Source of the DNA: JACKII01 sp965222315
GTDB lineage: Bacteria; Pseudomonadota; Alphaproteobacteria; Bin95
NCBI GenBank assembly: GCA_965222315.1
Contig: OZ244951.1
Coordinates: 1,488,001-1,552,000 of the forward strand
DNA: 64,000 bases
Reading direction: 5' to 3'
Made by a program: the position numbers and the translations under genes. Below, piece by piece: positions 33,334-41,299 of the stretch (position 1 is its first letter; the number at the start of each line of letters is the position of its first letter). The notes under the pieces are model-generated. The model searched no databases. It was given only the letters and a program-made list of their open reading frames with translations, and was not told the DNA's origin.

Positions 33334-33656
33334 GGGCGGCTATCCTCCGGCGCGGGCTGCCAGTAACGACTGGTGCTGGCCCTTCAGGGTTTGTTAACCC
33401 CATTCTTCCGCGGATGGCGCACAAAGGCCAGAGGATACCGGGCACGTTACTATATTAGCGCTGTGAGTTTTTTTCGGAATACATCTACATTCATCTACAA
33501 AAATCTACATTCTGGCCGGAAAATGTAGATACCGGGTTCATCTCATGTAGACGGAATGTAGATCGAGTGTAGACGGTACCTGATTCCGAGAACGGGCTCT
33601 CTAACCGCTCATGTCCCATATCAGGTTCACGCGCGCCAGACGCAAGGGCAGCAGCG
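33334..33656. other. Regulatory region upstream of the LLM oxidoreductase operon
   Basis: A 323-base gene-free stretch. It holds a -10 candidate TATAGT on the minus strand at 33449-33454 with no good -35 (the 17-base position reads CCGAAA), and immediately upstream of it the seven-copy TCTACA array at 33484-33573. The remaining leader of about 115 bases to the start codon shows no clear structure. Confidence 0.5.
33484..33573. promoter_or_regulatory. Phased array of seven TCTACA/TGTAGA boxes
   Basis: TCTACA occurs at 33484, 33494 and 33504, and its complement TGTAGA at 33524, 33546, 33557 and 33568. The steps are 10, 10, 20, 22, 11 and 11 bases, so all boxes lie on nearly one face of the helix. 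The central pair ATCTACATT/AATGTAGAT is a perfect 9-bp inverted repeat. Six-base boxes repeated every 10-11 bp are the binding style of OmpR/PhoB-type response regulators, which is a family analogy only. The array touches the -35 region of the LLM operon promoter. Confidence 0.75.
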
Positions 33657-34316
33657 CTAAGCTGCTTCCGCTGCATCCTCGATCATCCGGCGGTCCAGGT
33701 ATTTCTCGACTGACTTGCACATCTGCTCCATGTGCGTGCCGAAGGTGTGGGTTGCGCCCGGCACCCGCTCATAGTCAATGGAGATACCGCGCTGCGCCCG
33801 CAGCTTCTCGACCAGTTTCTTGACCGCGTCTTCCGTCACGATTTCGTCCTGTCCTGCATGCAGGAACAGGCCCGACGACGGACAGGGGGCCAGGAAGGAA
33901 AAGTCATACAGGTTCGCCGGCGCGCCAATGGAAAAGAAGCCGCCAATCTCCGGACGGCGCATCAGCAATTGCATGCCGATCCACGCGCCGAAGGAATAGC
34001 CCGCAACCCAAACATTCTTTGCGTCCGGCTTAAGCGTCTGCATCCAGTCGAGCGCGGCGGCGGCGTCTGACAGTTCACCTTCGCCACGGCCATAGGCGCC
34101 TTGGCTGCGGCCGACGCCGCGGAAGTTGAAACGCAGCACCGAGAAGTTCCGCTTCTTGAAGATCTGGAACAGTTCATAGACGACCCGGTTGTTCATGCTG
34201 CCGCCATGCTGCGGATGCGGGTGCAGGATCACCGCCAGCGGGCCATTGGGCTCCGGCGTATGGTGATAGCGGCCTTCCAGGCGGCCGTCGGGTCCGTTAA
34301 ATATTACCTCAGGCAT
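33657..34316 (-). CDS. Small serine hydrolase (COG2945-type alpha/beta hydrolase)
   Basis: This 219-residue protein has the alpha/beta-hydrolase pattern ILHPHPQHGGSMNNRVV, VLRFNFRGVGRSQG, nucleophile elbow GYSFGAW (Ser about 108), Asp in LHAGQDEIVT and His in GATHTFG. The PHPQHGGSM segment is typical of the COG2945 group, which in many alphaproteobacteria sits next to the cysteine desulfurase/suf genes, as here. The substrate is unknown. It is divergent from the first desulfurase gene. Confidence 0.85.
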   Translation of the reverse strand: MPEVIFNGPDGRLEGRYHHTPEPNGPLAVILHPHPQHGGSMNNRVVYELFQIFKKRNFSVLRFNFRGVGRSQGAYGRGEGELSDAAAALDWMQTLKPDAKNVWVAGYSFGAWIGMQLLMRRPEIGGFFSIGAPANLYDFSFLAPCPSSGLFLHAGQDEIVTEDAVKKLVEKLRAQRGISIDYERVPGATHTFGTHMEQMCKSVEKYLDRRMIEDAAEAA

Positions 34317-34481
34317 AGGGTGTTGCTCTTGATCCTCTGACGCCTACTGTCGGAATGGTCGGCGGCGGCTTCTTTTTTGCCTCGAATTCGGGCTGTTCCG
34401 CGCTGACGAAGCCGCCCTGTATAGCACATGCAGCGAAAGAATCACTTGAATTCGACCGCTGTTTCTGTCGTTTGCACGTCG

Positions 34482-35588
34482 ATGCGCGATTCCAGCCCAA
34501 TCTACCTGGACTACAACGCAACCGCTCCGGTCCAAGCCGGCGTGGCGGAAGCGATGGTTGCTGCCTTGATGGCAGGCGGAAACCCATCATCGGTACACCG
34601 TGCCGGGCGGGACGCGCGCCGCGTCGTTGAAGAAGCGCGCGATGCTTTAAGTGAGCACTCAGGCGCCCGTTCGCAAGACATCATCTTTACCAGCGGCGGA
34701 ACGGAAGCCAACCGCCTTGCGCTTACCGGCTCTGGCCGCTCCCACGTCCTCGCGAGCGCTGTCGAGCATGCCTCCGTCGCCGCACTATGCCCGCCGGGCG
34801 GCCTGCTGCCGGTCGATGCTGGCGGACGCCTAGACCTCGCCGCCTTGGCGGAAGCACTCGAAGGGCGGGGGCCGGATACCCTGGTCTCCCTCATGTTTGC
34901 CAATAATGAGACCGGGGTGATTCAGCCCGTAGCCGAAGCCGCGGAAATCGCCCGCGCCTACGGTGCGCTGGTGCATTGCGATGCGGTGCAAGCGCTGGGC
35001 AAAGTTCCCCTCGACCTGGCTGGGCTCGGTGTCGATATGATGACCGTCTCCGCCCACAAGATCGGCGGCCCCGCGGGCGTCGGCGCACTTCTGCTGCGCC
35101 CAGGCCTCGCCATTGCCGCCAACCTCGCGGCAGGCGGTCAGGAGCAGGGCCGGCGGCCCGGCACCGAGAATTTGGCGGGTATCGCGGGCTTCGGCGCCGC
35201 CCTGTCAGTGCTGAACGAATGCCTCGCCGACCAGCAACGCCAAGCCGCCTTGCGCGACCGCCTCGAAGCCGTGCTGACCTCCGCCGGCGCCGAAATCTTC
35301 GGCCAGGCCTCGCCCCGCCTCGCCAACACATCCTGCATCGCCATGCCGGGCGTTCCGGCAGAGACGCAGGTGATGGCGTTCGATCTCGCGGGCTTCTGCG
35401 TCAGCGCGGGCGCGGCATGTTCCAGTGGCAAGGTCCAAACCAGCCCGGTCCTGACCGCCATGGGCGTGCCGGACGATTTGGCCGGGGCGGCGATCCGCAT
35501 CAGCATCGGCAGCGGAACGGCGGAAGCGGCCATCGATGCCTTTGCGGAACGCTGGAAGCACCTGTTCCATCGCAAAAACGCTGCTTAA
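34482..35588 (+). CDS. Cysteine desulfurase family protein (NifS/IscS-like), first copy
   Basis: About 368 residues with the fold-type I PLP motif SAHKIGGPAGVGALL (Schiff-base Lys), HVLASAVEHASV (His stacking on PLP), FANNETGVIQP and the mobile catalytic Cys loop SAGAACSSGKVQTSPVL. It removes sulfur from cysteine as persulfide for Fe-S clusters or thiolation. The start is uncertain: 34482 fits the family (YLDYNAT at residue 8), while 34428 adds 18 residues; neither has a good ribosome-binding site. It is followed by a second desulfurase. In relatives such pairs precede sufB, which is absent here. Confidence 0.88.
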   Translation: MRDSSPIYLDYNATAPVQAGVAEAMVAALMAGGNPSSVHRAGRDARRVVEEARDALSEHSGARSQDIIFTSGGTEANRLALTGSGRSHVLASAVEHASVAALCPPGGLLPVDAGGRLDLAALAEALEGRGPDTLVSLMFANNETGVIQPVAEAAEIARAYGALVHCDAVQALGKVPLDLAGLGVDMMTVSAHKIGGPAGVGALLLRPGLAIAANLAAGGQEQGRRPGTENLAGIAGFGAALSVLNECLADQQRQAALRDRLEAVLTSAGAEIFGQASPRLANTSCIAMPGVPAETQVMAFDLAGFCVSAGAACSSGKVQTSPVLTAMGVPDDLAGAAIRISIGSGTAEAAIDAFAERWKHLFHRKNAA

Positions 35589-35632
35589 GCGCGGGTGACA
35601 GAGCGGCGAACCGGGCTTATGTGTTGGTCATC

Positions 35633-36793
35633 ATGAATGCTCCCGTCTATCTCGACTATCAAGCCACAACGCCCGTCGATCCGCGGGTACTGGATGCGAT
35701 GCTGCCCTATTGGAAGGAGCAGTACGCCAATCCCCATTCGGTGGAACACGCGGCTGGCCGCGCCGTCGAAGCGTCGGTCGAAGAAGCCCGCGCCGCTGTC
35801 GGCAAGCTGATCAACGCGGAAGCGCGGGAGATCGTCTATACTTCCGGCGCGACGGAAGCGAACAACATGGCCATCCTTGGGGCTGGCCGCTTCCGCCGGG
35901 CCGCGCCGAAGCCACGCAACCGCATCGTGACCCTCGAAACCGAGCACAAATGCGTGCTGGAGTGCGTCAAGCAATTGGGCCGGGAAGGGATGGACGTCGA
36001 ATTCCTGCCGGTCCGCCCCGATGGCCTCGTCGATCTGGACCGGCTCGCCGAGGCCGTGACGGAGGAGACTGCGCTGGTTTCCATCATGGCCGCCAACAAC
36101 GAGATCGGCGTGCTGCAACCGATAGGCGAGATCGGCGCGCTCTGCCGTGAACGGGGGGCCTGGTTCCACACCGACGTGGCGCAGGCGTTCGGCAAGGTGC
36201 CGCTGGACGTCCAGGCCCAGCACATCGACCTGCTCAGCATCTCCGGCCACAAGGTCTATGGCCCGAAAGGCATTGGCGCACTCTATGTCCGCCGCCGTCC
36301 GCGTATCCGGCTGGAGCCGCTATTCTACGGCGGCGGCCAGGAACGTGGCCTCCGCTCCGGCACCCTGCCGGCACCGCTCTGCATCGGCCTGGGGGAGGCC
36401 GCGTTGGTGGCGTCTCAGGATATGGAAGCGGATGCCGAACGGCTGGCGGCGATCCGGGACAAGTTCCTGGACCGGATCATGAGCGGGCTGCCGGAAACCA
36501 GCATCAACGGCAGCATGGAACACCGCCTGCCACACAATTTGAACCTCACCTTTCCGGGTGTGGATGCGCAGGAACTCATGGCAGCCGTGCCGGAACTGGC
36601 AATGTCCACCGGCTCTGCCTGTTCGTCTGCCGCCGTGGAGCCGTCTTACGTGCTGGCCGCCCTCGGCCTGTCCGATGCAGACGCCCGCGCCACCATCCGC
36701 TTCGCCATCGGCCGGCCCACGACGGAAGACGAGGTGTTGTGCGCCGCCGACCGGCTGGTCAGCGCGATCCAGAGCCAGCGAGCCGCTGCCTAA
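35633..36793 (+). CDS. Cysteine desulfurase (IscS-like), second copy
   Basis: A 386-residue PLP enzyme with YLDYQATTPVDPRVL, TSGATEANNMAI, ETEHKCVLE, MAANNEIGVLQPI, Schiff-base K207 in SISGHKVYGPKGIG and catalytic C330 in STGSACSSAAVEPSYVL. The last two motifs are close to true IscS/NifS. It starts 44 bases after the first desulfurase stop. The neighbour is nudC on the other strand rather than Fe-S scaffold or SUF genes. Confidence 0.92.
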   Translation: MNAPVYLDYQATTPVDPRVLDAMLPYWKEQYANPHSVEHAAGRAVEASVEEARAAVGKLINAEAREIVYTSGATEANNMAILGAGRFRRAAPKPRNRIVTLETEHKCVLECVKQLGREGMDVEFLPVRPDGLVDLDRLAEAVTEETALVSIMAANNEIGVLQPIGEIGALCRERGAWFHTDVAQAFGKVPLDVQAQHIDLLSISGHKVYGPKGIGALYVRRRPRIRLEPLFYGGGQERGLRSGTLPAPLCIGLGEAALVASQDMEADAERLAAIRDKFLDRIMSGLPETSINGSMEHRLPHNLNLTFPGVDAQELMAAVPELAMSTGSACSSAAVEPSYVLAALGLSDADARATIRFAIGRPTTEDEVLCAADRLVSAIQSQRAAA

Positions 36794-36813
36794 CAAAATC
36801 GCGCTGCCTGTCT

Positions 36814-37740
36814 CTACTGCTTGAAGTCGCCTTCCATCCAGGCCTTGATCAATCGCGCCGCGATGGAATCAACGCGCGGGAATTTTACGCCTACCGATTC
36901 CGGATCGTCCATCTGCAGCCGGTGCAACCACTTCGCGTCCTCCATCTCGTCCTCTTGCAGGACAATTTCCATGTCTTCCGCTTTGGCATGGAAGCCCAGC
37001 ATGAGAGAGGCGGGGAAGGGCCATGGCTGGCTCGCCCAATAGTGCACATTCTCCGGCAGGCAGGTAACGCCGACCTCTTCCAGCACCTCCCGCGAGACGG
37101 CTTCCTCCAGGCTCTCGCCCGGCTCCACAAAACCCGCCAGCGTCGAGTACATGCCGCGGATCGGGAAGTTCTTGTTCCGGCCGAGCAGGCAATAATCGTC
37201 CTTGTAGACCAGCATGATGACCGCCGGATCGGTCCGCGGAAAATGCGGGGCCTTGCAATCCGGATTGGTGCAATCCCGCTGATTGCCCGCCTGGCTCGCT
37301 TCGGTCGGGCTGCCGCAGATACCGCAGAACTGGTGCCGCGCATGCCAGAACATCAAGCCGCGCGCGTGCGCCAGGATCGCGCCCTCGTGCTGGTCGATGG
37401 CCGGGCCGAACTTGCGCAGATCGTCGAACGCGCCCTGCGCCTCCAGCAGCGGATGGATGTAGGGATCGTCGTGATGCGACAGGTCCAGCGCGAAATAGGC
37501 CTGCCCCTCCCGGATGCCCAGCAAGGTCACATGCTTGCCGGCTTCCAGCAGGTCGCGCGCCTCGCCCAGCGTCGGCAGCAAGGCCCGGTCGTCTTCATGG
37601 TGGGCCAGGTTTTGGTTGCGCCAGACCGGCACCAGACGCGTTTCCATATTGGCCAGGCGGTCTTTCAGCCAGTTCTCATCGGTCCGGCGGTGAGACAGGC
37701 GGTCCAATGGCGCGCCGGTATACCAAAGACGCTTCGTCAT
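36814..37740 (-). CDS. nudC: NAD+ diphosphatase / RNA NAD-decapping hydrolase
   Basis: A 308-residue protein with an N-terminal domain, a four-Cys zinc ribbon (FCGICGSP and CTNPDCKAPHFPRTDP) and the Nudix box GFVEPGESLEEAVSREVLEE followed by VGV. The following YWASQPWPFPASLMLGF contains the SQPWPFPxS tag that defines NudC. It cleaves NAD(H) and removes NAD caps from RNA. The start at 37740 has AAGGGA 9 bases upstream. It is convergent with the desulfurase operon. Confidence 0.96.
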   Translation of the reverse strand: MTKRLWYTGAPLDRLSHRRTDENWLKDRLANMETRLVPVWRNQNLAHHEDDRALLPTLGEARDLLEAGKHVTLLGIREGQAYFALDLSHHDDPYIHPLLEAQGAFDDLRKFGPAIDQHEGAILAHARGLMFWHARHQFCGICGSPTEASQAGNQRDCTNPDCKAPHFPRTDPAVIMLVYKDDYCLLGRNKNFPIRGMYSTLAGFVEPGESLEEAVSREVLEEVGVTCLPENVHYWASQPWPFPASLMLGFHAKAEDMEIVLQEDEMEDAKWLHRLQMDDPESVGVKFPRVDSIAARLIKAWMEGDFKQ

Positions 37741-37832
37741 GGACGTATTCCCTTGGGATTGGTTCAGGTTCTGTTGGAACAAGAGTTATCCCAGCTTGGC
37801 AGGCAGGGCAATCGGCAGGGTTGGTCCGCTGG

Positions 37833-39305
37833 CTAGGTCCGCCAGAAGCTGGGTACGAACAGGACCAGAATCGTGAAGAACTCCAGCCGCCCGAACAGCA
37901 TACCGACCGCCAGCGCCCATTTGGCGGCGTCCGGCAAAGCAACAAAGGTACCGGATGGCCCGATAACATCGCCCAGTCCCGGCCCCACGTTCGAAATTGC
38001 CGTGGCCGCGCCGGAGGTGGCGGTCAGGAAGTCCAGCCCCATGACGCTCAGGGCGATGGTCAGAAGCGCAAACCCGGCGGCGTAGATGAGCGAGAACGCC
38101 ATCACCGACTCGACCACGTCCTGGCCGATGGGCTTGCGGTTGTAGTAGGCGATGAAGACGCCGTGCGGCTGCACCAGCCGTTTCAACTGAACGCCCGCCG
38201 CCGCAAACAGGATCTGAAAGCGGAATATCTTGATCCCGCAAGTGGTGGAGCCTGCACAGCCGCCAATAAACATGATCACGAAGAAGATCGTGGGCGAAAA
38301 CGCCCCCCAACGGTCGTACTCGTCGGTGGCATAGCCCGTGCCGGTTATGATCGACGTGGCGTTGAACGCGCCGAGCCGCAGCGCCTCCAGCACGTCCTGC
38401 TCCAAGAAAACGATCTGGGCGAGCGTCAGGCCAATGATGACAACGCTCAGCGTTGCCAGGAACCAGCGCACCTGCATGTCATCCAGCAAGGGCTTGGCGC
38501 GGCGTCCGCGCACGGCTTGCAGATAGAGCACGAACGGCAGAGAGCCTGCGATCATGCCGAACGTGATGATCCAGTGGATCATCGGCTGGGTGTACAGGCC
38601 GATCGACTTGTCGGAGGTGGAGAAGCCTCCCGTCGCAATCGTCGTCATGGCATGGCAGATCGCATCGAAGGGCGTCATGCCCGCCGCCCACAGCATGATG
38701 GCCCAAACGCCGGTCATGCCGGCATAGAGCGAGGCGATCCAGCCGGCCAACGGGGCTGCCCGCGGCAATGCTTTCTCGGTGCGGCTCGACGATTCCATGC
38801 GGAACAACTGCATGCCGCCGACCTGCAGCATCGGCAGCACCGCAACGGCCGTGACGATGATGCCGATACCGCCCATCCACTGAAGCAAGGCCCGCCACAT
38901 CAGGATGCCCGGCGGCGCATGATCCAGGCCGATTATTACCGTGGAGCCGGTGGTGGTGATCCCGCTCATCGCCTCGAAAAAGGCGTCGGTGTAGCTGAGC
39001 GGCACTTCCATCAGCGTAAAGGGCAACGCGCCGAAAACGGCCGCTGCCAGCCAGCATAACGCCGTCACCAAGAAAGCCTGGCGCAGGCCCAGCCGGGGAC
39101 TGTCGGTATAAGTCGCGAATGCCAGCGCCCCGCCCACAAACACGGTCGCGGCTGCCGCAAAGATAAAGGCCCGCCAATCGGTGTTCCCCAGGATGATATC
39201 GACGATGGCCGGAATCAGCATCACGCCGGAAAGCGCCGATAGCATCACACCGACGATGAACAGCACCGGGCGCAGGTTGATAACGCTGGGGTGGCCCCGC
39301 TGCAT
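37833..39305 (-). CDS. trkH: Trk-type potassium uptake protein TrkH
   Basis: A 490-residue membrane protein made of four channel-like repeats. Selectivity-filter elements are visible as SGITTTGST near residue 114, TTIATGGFS near 222, ITGTGYA near 323 and SNVGPGLGD near 440. It takes up K+ with TrkA, whose gene is not in the window. It lies 15 bases after apaG and upstream of nudC on the same strand. Confidence 0.95.
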   Translation of the reverse strand: MQRGHPSVINLRPVLFIVGVMLSALSGVMLIPAIVDIILGNTDWRAFIFAAAATVFVGGALAFATYTDSPRLGLRQAFLVTALCWLAAAVFGALPFTLMEVPLSYTDAFFEAMSGITTTGSTVIIGLDHAPPGILMWRALLQWMGGIGIIVTAVAVLPMLQVGGMQLFRMESSSRTEKALPRAAPLAGWIASLYAGMTGVWAIMLWAAGMTPFDAICHAMTTIATGGFSTSDKSIGLYTQPMIHWIITFGMIAGSLPFVLYLQAVRGRRAKPLLDDMQVRWFLATLSVVIIGLTLAQIVFLEQDVLEALRLGAFNATSIITGTGYATDEYDRWGAFSPTIFFVIMFIGGCAGSTTCGIKIFRFQILFAAAGVQLKRLVQPHGVFIAYYNRKPIGQDVVESVMAFSLIYAAGFALLTIALSVMGLDFLTATSGAATAISNVGPGLGDVIGPSGTFVALPDAAKWALAVGMLFGRLEFFTILVLFVPSFWRT

Positions 39306-39320
39306 GGTTGGGCGGCCTGC

Positions 39321-39713
39321 CTAGTGGACCCGTGCGGCCTGATGCGGCAGATCGAGGGAGAATGCGGGGATGGTGGCGTTGAACCGCTCACCGGACGCAG
39401 TCACCATTTCGTAATGGCCTGACATGAACCCGCCCGGTACCGCCAGTGGCGCACCGCTGGTGTATTTGAAGCGCTGGCCGGGGCCGAGTGCCGGTTGCTC
39501 GCCAACCACGCCCGGTCCGGCCACTTCTTCAACGTGCCCGGCGCCATCCACAATATTCCAGTAGCGGTTCAGTAATTGCACCGTCTCCTGGCCCTGGTTC
39601 TCAATCGTAACATGATAGGCCCAGAAATACCGGCGGCGTTCCGGCTCCGATTGCTCGGGCAGGTACTCTGTCTCGACGGTTATCAATACCGATCGTGTCG
39701 TCTCGGAATACAT
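39321..39713 (-). CDS. apaG: ApaG protein
   Basis: A 130-residue single-domain protein with RYFWAYHVTIENQGQETVQL, LLNRYWNIVDGAG, VVGEQPALGPGQRFKYTSG and FMSGHYEMV, all typical of ApaG. The immunoglobulin-like fold is known, but the role is unclear (linked to Co2+ resistance and dinucleotide polyphosphates in enterics). It precedes trkH and follows metZ at a distance of 153 bases with a hairpin between. Confidence 0.95.
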   Translation of the reverse strand: MYSETTRSVLITVETEYLPEQSEPERRRYFWAYHVTIENQGQETVQLLNRYWNIVDGAGHVEEVAGPGVVGEQPALGPGQRFKYTSGAPLAVPGGFMSGHYEMVTASGERFNATIPAFSLDLPHQAARVH

Positions 39714-39809
39714 GGACCAGGTCCCGCTAACGCTCTTTTACAGGCAAGGCCGGATGGCCCTATGCCAGCCAGCGCGCCCGTTATAGCAGTCCCTGTCAAA
39801 ACGCACACC

Positions 39810-39835
39810 TCATGAGTGGTACTCACCACTATGAG
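39810..39835 (-). terminator. Possible terminator hairpin after metZ
   Basis: CTCAT-AGTGGT pairs with ACCACT-ATGAG around a 4-base loop with one bulged G, 11 pairs in all. The minus strand continues GTGTGCGTTTTG, so only a weak T-run follows. It lies about 30 bases beyond the metZ stop. Confidence 0.45.
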
Positions 39836-39866
39836 CGGCGCGCCAATTTGCCGGCCCGCCGGGCTT

Positions 39867-41099
39867 TCAGGCTGCCTTTACGCCGCTGGCCGCCACGGTG
39901 GCGGCCGCCGCTTCCGCTGCCTGCTTCAGGTCGGTCCACAAGTCGTCCTGGTGTTCCAGCCCGACCGAGACACGCACCAGGCCTTCGGTAATGCCCGCCG
40001 CTTCCCGCTCTTCTGGTGTCAGCACCCGGTGTGTGGTGGTGCAGGGGTGGCAGGAGAGCGACTTCGTGTCGCCAAGATTGTTGGACAGGTCGATCAGCTT
40101 CAGCGCGTTCATGAACGCAAAGGCCGCGGGCCGCCCGCCCGCCACTTCCACGCTCAGCACAGTGCCGAACTGTCCGTCCATCTGGGCCTTGGCGACTTCG
40201 TGGCCCGGATTGCTCTTCAGGCCCGGATAGGCGACGCGGGTTACATTCGGCAGCGCCTCCAATTTTTCCGCCAGGAACTGCGCGCTCCGGCTCTGCTGAT
40301 GCACGCGCAAGGCAAGCGTTTCCAGACCCTTCAGAACGGTCCAGGCATTGAAGGGACTCAGCGCCGGCCCTGTGTGGCGCAGGAATGGCTGCAGGTAATC
40401 CTTGTCGAACTCCGCGTCGCAAAGCACCGCCCCGCCCAGGGTCCGGCCCTGGCCGTCCATGTGTTTGGTAGTGGAATAGACAATAACGTCGGCCCCGATT
40501 TCCAAAGGGCGCTGCAACACAGGCGTCGCCACCACATTGTCCACAACCAGCCGTGCGCCGGCCTTATGGCTCAGGTCCGCCAGGGCCCGCAGGTCGATAA
40601 TGTCCAGGGTTGGGTTGGTCGGCGTTTCAACGAATACGACCTTCGCCGGGCGCGACAGGGCTTCCGCCCAGGCATCCAGGTCTGAGGGCGGCACCAAATC
40701 CACCTCGATCCCCCATTTTGGCAGGATCTTGTTCAGAATGTGCAGGCTGGAGCCGAACAGGGTCGAACCCGCCACGACCCGGTCGCCCGCCTCTACGGAA
40801 CAGGCCAGGGCCGCAAAAATCGCAGCCATGCCGCTAGCGGTTGCACGGCAAACATCGGCCTTCTCCAAGCCCAGAAGCCGCTCCTCCAGCATGGTCACGG
40901 TCGGATTGGCGTAGCGGCCGTATAGGTACCGCTGAATGTCGCCGGAAAAGGCTGCGTCAGCCTGTTCAGCCGAATCGAACACAAAGCCGGAGTTCATGAA
41001 CATGGCTTCGCTGGTTTCAGCGTTCGGCGAGCGGTCGAGGCCGGCGCGGATGGCGCGAGTTTCAGGGTGACAGCGGGCGATAAATTCTTGATCTGACAT
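39867..41099 (-). CDS. metZ: O-succinylhomoserine sulfhydrylase
   Basis: A 410-residue Cys/Met-metabolism PLP enzyme. Motifs are FVFDSAEQADAAFSG, YGRYANPTV, CRATASGMAAIFAAL, ETPTNPTLDIIDL, the PLP Lys in YSTTKHMDGQGR and SLSCHPCTTTHR. The MDGQGR.LGG context and overall pattern fit MetZ, which makes homocysteine directly from O-succinylhomoserine and sulfide. The ATG at 41099 has GGAAGGG upstream; the open frame extends to 41186 but that is leader RNA. A SAM-II aptamer and terminator lie in the leader, so expression falls when SAM is plentiful. Confidence 0.92.
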   Translation of the reverse strand: MSDQEFIARCHPETRAIRAGLDRSPNAETSEAMFMNSGFVFDSAEQADAAFSGDIQRYLYGRYANPTVTMLEERLLGLEKADVCRATASGMAAIFAALACSVEAGDRVVAGSTLFGSSLHILNKILPKWGIEVDLVPPSDLDAWAEALSRPAKVVFVETPTNPTLDIIDLRALADLSHKAGARLVVDNVVATPVLQRPLEIGADVIVYSTTKHMDGQGRTLGGAVLCDAEFDKDYLQPFLRHTGPALSPFNAWTVLKGLETLALRVHQQSRSAQFLAEKLEALPNVTRVAYPGLKSNPGHEVAKAQMDGQFGTVLSVEVAGGRPAAFAFMNALKLIDLSNNLGDTKSLSCHPCTTTHRVLTPEEREAAGITEGLVRVSVGLEHQDDLWTDLKQAAEAAAATVAASGVKAA

Positions 41100-41147
41100 T
41101 AGTCCAGAATCCCTTCCACGGATGGCCGGGAGTATTCCGGTGATAAG

Positions 41148-41193
41148 CCTGCATATGCGGTCGGCCAACAAAAAAGCCGACCGCATATGCAGG
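41148..41193 (-). repeat. 18-bp perfect inverted repeat in the metZ leader
   Basis: CCTGCATATGCGGTCGGC at 41148-41165 is the exact complement of GCCGACCGCATATGCAGG at 41176-41193, with a 10-base loop. On the minus strand its first arm contains the 3' arm of the metZ terminator. The large hairpin can therefore form only when polymerase has passed the T-run, and it would then replace the terminator stem. Confidence 0.9.
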
Positions 41194-41198
41194 TCGGC
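41170..41198 (-). terminator. Terminator of the metZ SAM-II riboswitch
   Basis: On the minus strand GCCGACC - 9 bases - GGTCGGC is followed immediately by six T. This is a canonical intrinsic terminator located between the SAM-II aptamer and the metZ start. The segment GGTCGG at 41210-41215, directly 3' of the aptamer, can pair with the CCGACC arm and act as antiterminator. Confidence 0.85.
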
Positions 41199-41209
41199 AC
41201 AGGCTTGTC

Positions 41210-41270
41210 CCGACCGTTTAGCGAGTTTTTTTACGTGGCCGCAAGCTGGTCGTGCAAATCACCACGTTTT
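41210..41270 (-). ncRNA. SAM-II riboswitch aptamer upstream of metZ
   Basis: The minus-strand leader contains the SAM-II consensus pieces in order. These are P1 5' arm CGTGG with TGATTTG (41266-41256), the conserved GCTTGC (41247-41242), P1 3' arm CCACG (41238-41234), an A-rich linker and the closing CGCTAAA (41223-41217). P1 CGTGG/CCACG and the loop order match the H-type pseudoknot class known upstream of metA, metX and metZ in alphaproteobacteria. The aptamer is followed by a terminator rather than by the ribosome-binding site, so control appears to be transcriptional. Confidence 0.92.
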
Positions 41271-41299
41271 CTGATGGTAACAAGGCAAAACCCGTCCGG

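Noticed and set aside
33484..33573. Reading the TCTACA array as a CRISPR array or plasmid iterons
   Set aside because: Repeats are only 6-9 bases, occur in both orientations, have no unique spacers of constant length, and no cas, rep or partition gene is near. An operator array is the simpler reading.
37707..39059. A 450-codon open frame opposite trkH
   Set aside because: The membrane-protein signature is on the minus strand; the plus-strand product is Arg/His/Gln-rich with no domain.
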